NCBI GenBank assembly: GCA_037444575.1
Contig: JBBIME010000003.1
Span: 372,001 to 436,000, forward strand
Direction: 5' to 3'
Origin: Bacteriovorax sp037444575
GTDB taxonomy: Bacteria; Bdellovibrionota; Bacteriovoracia; Bacteriovoracales; Bacteriovoracaceae
DNA: 64,000 bases
The position numbers were made by a program, and so were the translations under genes. Below are positions 61,901 through 64,000 of the stretch, piece after piece. The notes under the pieces are model-generated. The model worked only from the letters and a program-made list of their open reading frames with translations, searched no databases and was not told the DNA's origin. Every line of letters starts with the position of its first letter. Position 1 is the first letter of the stretch.

Positions 61901-63331
61901 TTACAAGACTCTTACAAGGCGACTTAGGTAATTATCCACTTCGTGTGCTTGAATGACTCCGTAATTTGCGGCCCCAAGCCAACCAGACATAATAATTCCC
62001 ACTGATCCAGCATGAAAAAGTCCTTGAACTTCTTTATGCATATTCATTGAAACTTCTAGTCCTTCAAACTTAGTTCCAAAGCTTGCTCCTTTTTCATGGA
62101 GCGTGTAGCGCTCAAATGTTAGCGGAGTGGCCGCATCGATATAATCAATCTTGGCCCTAACTCCTGGAATGATTTTTTCAAGACCGTCTATCGCACGCTC
62201 AATTACATATTGTTTGTGTTTTTCATATTCTTCTTCGCTTAGATTTATCCAATCTTCATAACGGGCATTGGAAGAAGACACGACGGCATATCTAGGTGGT
62301 AAGTGCGGACGCATTTCTGGGTAATATACAGAAAACGTCTGACTTCCAACTTTAGGAGACAAAATAAGATCAGTCGAAAAACTAGCATCGTCACTGGTAA
62401 AGACGAGATCACCCACAAACGGAATGGTCTCCCCTTCTTTAATTCCCATATAGACCTGACAAGAAGACGTATTCAAACGAACAGCATTTGTTTTTTTTAT
62501 GAACTCAGGTGAGAAATGTTCATCTCCAACCATCTTATGAACTGTCGACTTTAAATTGGAATTAGAAACGACTGCACTAGATTTAATAGTGTGCCCTTTA
62601 ACGATCACTCCGCTTACTCGATTATTATCAATAACAATTTTATCAACTCTTGCCTGAAGTTGAATATCAACTCCATTTTTTAAAAGTTCATCTCTCATCA
62701 TACCAATCATGGTGTCTGTGCCACCTTGAAAGATATAAACGCCTTTACTCATGAAATTGGAAAAGACAATTCCATAAGAGATTGCAGGATCTTCAAGATT
62801 AGATCCATTGGCATAGACAATCGGCTCAAGTAAAAAACGTGTGATATCATTTCGACCTGGGAAAAATTTCTCAAACAACTCTCCGTTAGTCATTTTGGAG
62901 TTGTCGTAAAAATTCATTTTGGCAAGTTCATCAAAGAAAGCTTGAACCGTATCTAGAGGCACACCAAACTTTTCATTTAAAACTTTTATGAAGTGCACTT
63001 TTGTAAAATCAGTCTCAACATTAAATTGAGGATTGATATAGCGAACAGATTTTAACTGGTGAATGCGATCAGCGATTTCTTTGCTCCAATACTTTCTGCA
63101 GGTCTTAATCATTCCCACTGGAAATCCATGCAAAGAAACATCGAAAATATGTTGTCCGTTCTGGCGTTTAAACCACGTTGCAAATCCACCGAGTTTATTG
63201 TGAGACTCAAGAAGTAAAACAGATCGTCCATCTCGCGCCATTTTATTGGCCAAGGTCATGCCCGCAAGGCCTGCGCCCACTACAATGACATCGTAAGATT
63301 TTTCAATTTTGTCTTTTGAAGAGTAAAGCAT
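61901..63331 (-). CDS. CrtI-like (phytoene desaturase/retinol saturase family) FAD oxidoreductase
   Basis: This 476-residue protein has an N-terminal GAGLAGMTLANKMARDG, LLESHNKLGGFATWFKRQ and a C-terminal FAD segment. It belongs to the same superfamily as the 45201-46595 gene but is clearly distinct. It lies right after a partial gene at 63337, and about 12 kb from the ole cluster. Its substrate is unknown. No strong ribosome-binding site. Confidence 0.82.
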   Translation of the reverse strand: MLYSSKDKIEKSYDVIVVGAGLAGMTLANKMARDGRSVLLLESHNKLGGFATWFKRQNGQHIFDVSLHGFPVGMIKTCRKYWSKEIADRIHQLKSVRYINPQFNVETDFTKVHFIKVLNEKFGVPLDTVQAFFDELAKMNFYDNSKMTNGELFEKFFPGRNDITRFLLEPIVYANGSNLEDPAISYGIVFSNFMSKGVYIFQGGTDTMIGMMRDELLKNGVDIQLQARVDKIVIDNNRVSGVIVKGHTIKSSAVVSNSNLKSTVHKMVGDEHFSPEFIKKTNAVRLNTSSCQVYMGIKEGETIPFVGDLVFTSDDASFSTDLILSPKVGSQTFSVYYPEMRPHLPPRYAVVSSSNARYEDWINLSEEEYEKHKQYVIERAIDGLEKIIPGVRAKIDYIDAATPLTFERYTLHEKGASFGTKFEGLEVSMNMHKEVQGLFHAGSVGIIMSGWLGAANYGVIQAHEVDNYLSRLVRVL

Positions 63332-63336
63332 ACTAA

Positions 63337-64000
63337 TTATTTTTTAGGAGCTATCTTATAAATAGCAGAACCCAATTCTTTATTATCTGGTGAGCTAACT
63401 GCGATACAGTGGAAAACAATTTCTCCATGATCATTCATATCAATTTCGCCAGCAAATCCCGGGTAATTTGGATTGTATAAAATTTTTCCCATTCCAACGT
63501 CCGTTTCTATTTCGTCGCCCTCTCCGATGATTCTCTTTACGCCACTATCATCGGCCAAGTAAAGACCGCGTTTACCTTCCATGTCTTTTGCTCGAAAAAG
63601 AACAAGTCCTTGGTCATTAACTTTTGGCGAAAAAATTTCTATTTCAGAAATGCCATTGGCCCCTTCAAGAGCAAGAGTCTTCAGTGTGTTGTCTTTGGCC
63701 AGAATGATTGATTTTTTTGAATCGAGTTGAACGGCCATAAAGGCCACTAGTCCATTAGTGGAAAGAGAAACGGAATTTCCAAATCCTAAAAATGGAGAAT
63801 GAGAATCGCTATCTTTATCGCGAGCAATCGTCGCAACTTTTAAGCCTGGCACTTTTGGATCAGTTGAAGGAGAGATGACCAAAATAGAATCAGGATTACT
63901 TTCATCCCATTGTCCTCTTTCTCCCATACGCGATTTAAAGGCCATTGCATCACTTTCATTTACGGAAGGTCTAAAAAGATAAGAAGATTTAATTCCTAAA
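63337..64000 (-). CDS. Repeat-containing protein (partial; 5' end outside window)
   Basis: The minus-strand reading frame is open to the window edge, so the N-terminus is missing. The visible part has repeated blocks with an N-x-x-G-x-V-x-F pattern: STNGLVAFMA, VNDQGLVLFRA and NDHGEIVFHC. This is the signature of DUF7453-type (choice-of-anchor) beta-propeller proteins of secreted nature. It ends 5 bases before the CrtI-like gene and probably shares its operon. Confidence 0.7.
   Translation of the reverse strand, partial: LGIKSSYLFRPSVNESDAMAFKSRMGERGQWDESNPDSILVISPSTDPKVPGLKVATIARDKDSDSHSPFLGFGNSVSLSTNGLVAFMAVQLDSKKSIILAKDNTLKTLALEGANGISEIEIFSPKVNDQGLVLFRAKDMEGKRGLYLADDSGVKRIIGEGDEIETDVGMGKILYNPNYPGFAGEIDMNDHGEIVFHCIAVSSPDNKELGSAIYKIAPKK

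Noticed and set aside
61901..63331. Calling this gene a carotenoid desaturase (crtI)
   Set aside because: Only the superfamily fold is supported; no carotenoid synthase is nearby, so no crt symbol is given.
1..64000. Mobile elements, integrases, tRNA, rRNA or CRISPR arrays
   Set aside because: I saw no transposase or integrase motif, no terminal repeats with target duplications, and no cloverleaf or rRNA-like stretch. I could not run a covariance search, so a small RNA gene could be missed.

Overview
The window is a low-GC (mid-30s percent by eye), tightly packed bacterial chromosome segment with no transposase, phage gene, CRISPR array, rRNA or tRNA that I can recognise. Many genes code for small secreted proteins of unknown function. 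There is a TIGR02147-type regulator, a PrkA/DUF444/SpoVR stress operon, a mevalonate pathway resembling that of Bacteroidetes, and an ole hydrocarbon locus. Together these fit the Bdellovibrionota, most likely a Bacteriovorax/Peredibacter-like predator or relative. That placement is inference from gene content and style, not from a marker-gene comparison.

Layout. 1-5344 (minus): a cut-off FecR-domain protein, then the operon prkA - yeaH-like - spoVR. 5461-12862 (plus): PP2C phosphatase, M23 peptidase, secA, an acidic protein with a YbjQ-like end, and an FAD glycerol-3-phosphate dehydrogenase. 12874-14636 (minus): a TetR regulator with an AhpD-like and an SRPBCC gene, sharing a candidate operator. 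14643-17345: two related secreted proteins, each with an N-terminal domain and a likely C-terminal beta-barrel. 17396-21264: trxB, an enoyl-CoA hydratase-like gene, and a LysR regulator divergent from a secreted protein across a 33-bp interrupted palindrome. 21289-23721 (minus): four secreted unknowns, one built of three 77-residue repeats. 23842-29980 (minus): mevalonate pathway genes (fni, HMG-CoA reductase, GYDIA-type GHMP kinase, mevalonate diphosphate decarboxylase, mevalonate kinase) behind an RsmI-like methyltransferase. 30118-42565: a mixture including a ZrgA-like protein, an RNA methyltransferase, a U32 pair, a cNMP-binding protein, malate dehydrogenase, a Gly/Gln/Arg-rich protein, an XRE regulator and exonuclease III.

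The most interesting part is 42612-56140. A BufA2-like Cys-rich peptide gene is divergent from one long plus-strand operon: GbsR/MarR regulator - FabF-like ketosynthase - acyl carrier protein - CrtI-like FAD oxidoreductase - oleA - oleB - oleC - oleD. A minus-strand fabG - fabZ - fabI set lies about 3 kb further on. Read together, these encode a dedicated acyl-chain assembly line (KS, ACP, KR, DH, ER) plus the head-to-head Ole olefin pathway plus a desaturase/isomerase-like flavoenzyme, which suggests an unusual, probably polyunsaturated or cyclised, long-chain hydrocarbon. A second CrtI-like oxidoreductase lies at 61901-63331. The remainder (56218-61823) holds small secreted proteins, a TIGR02147-type regulator and a DbpA-type RNA helicase.

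Two stylistic traits recur. Convergent genes often overlap at their stop codons. At least two genes appear to have leaderless mRNAs, with a -10 box ending 8-9 bases before the start codon and no Shine-Dalgarno sequence. No gene-free stretch reaches 300 bases; the longest gap is about 218 bases at 18656-18873.
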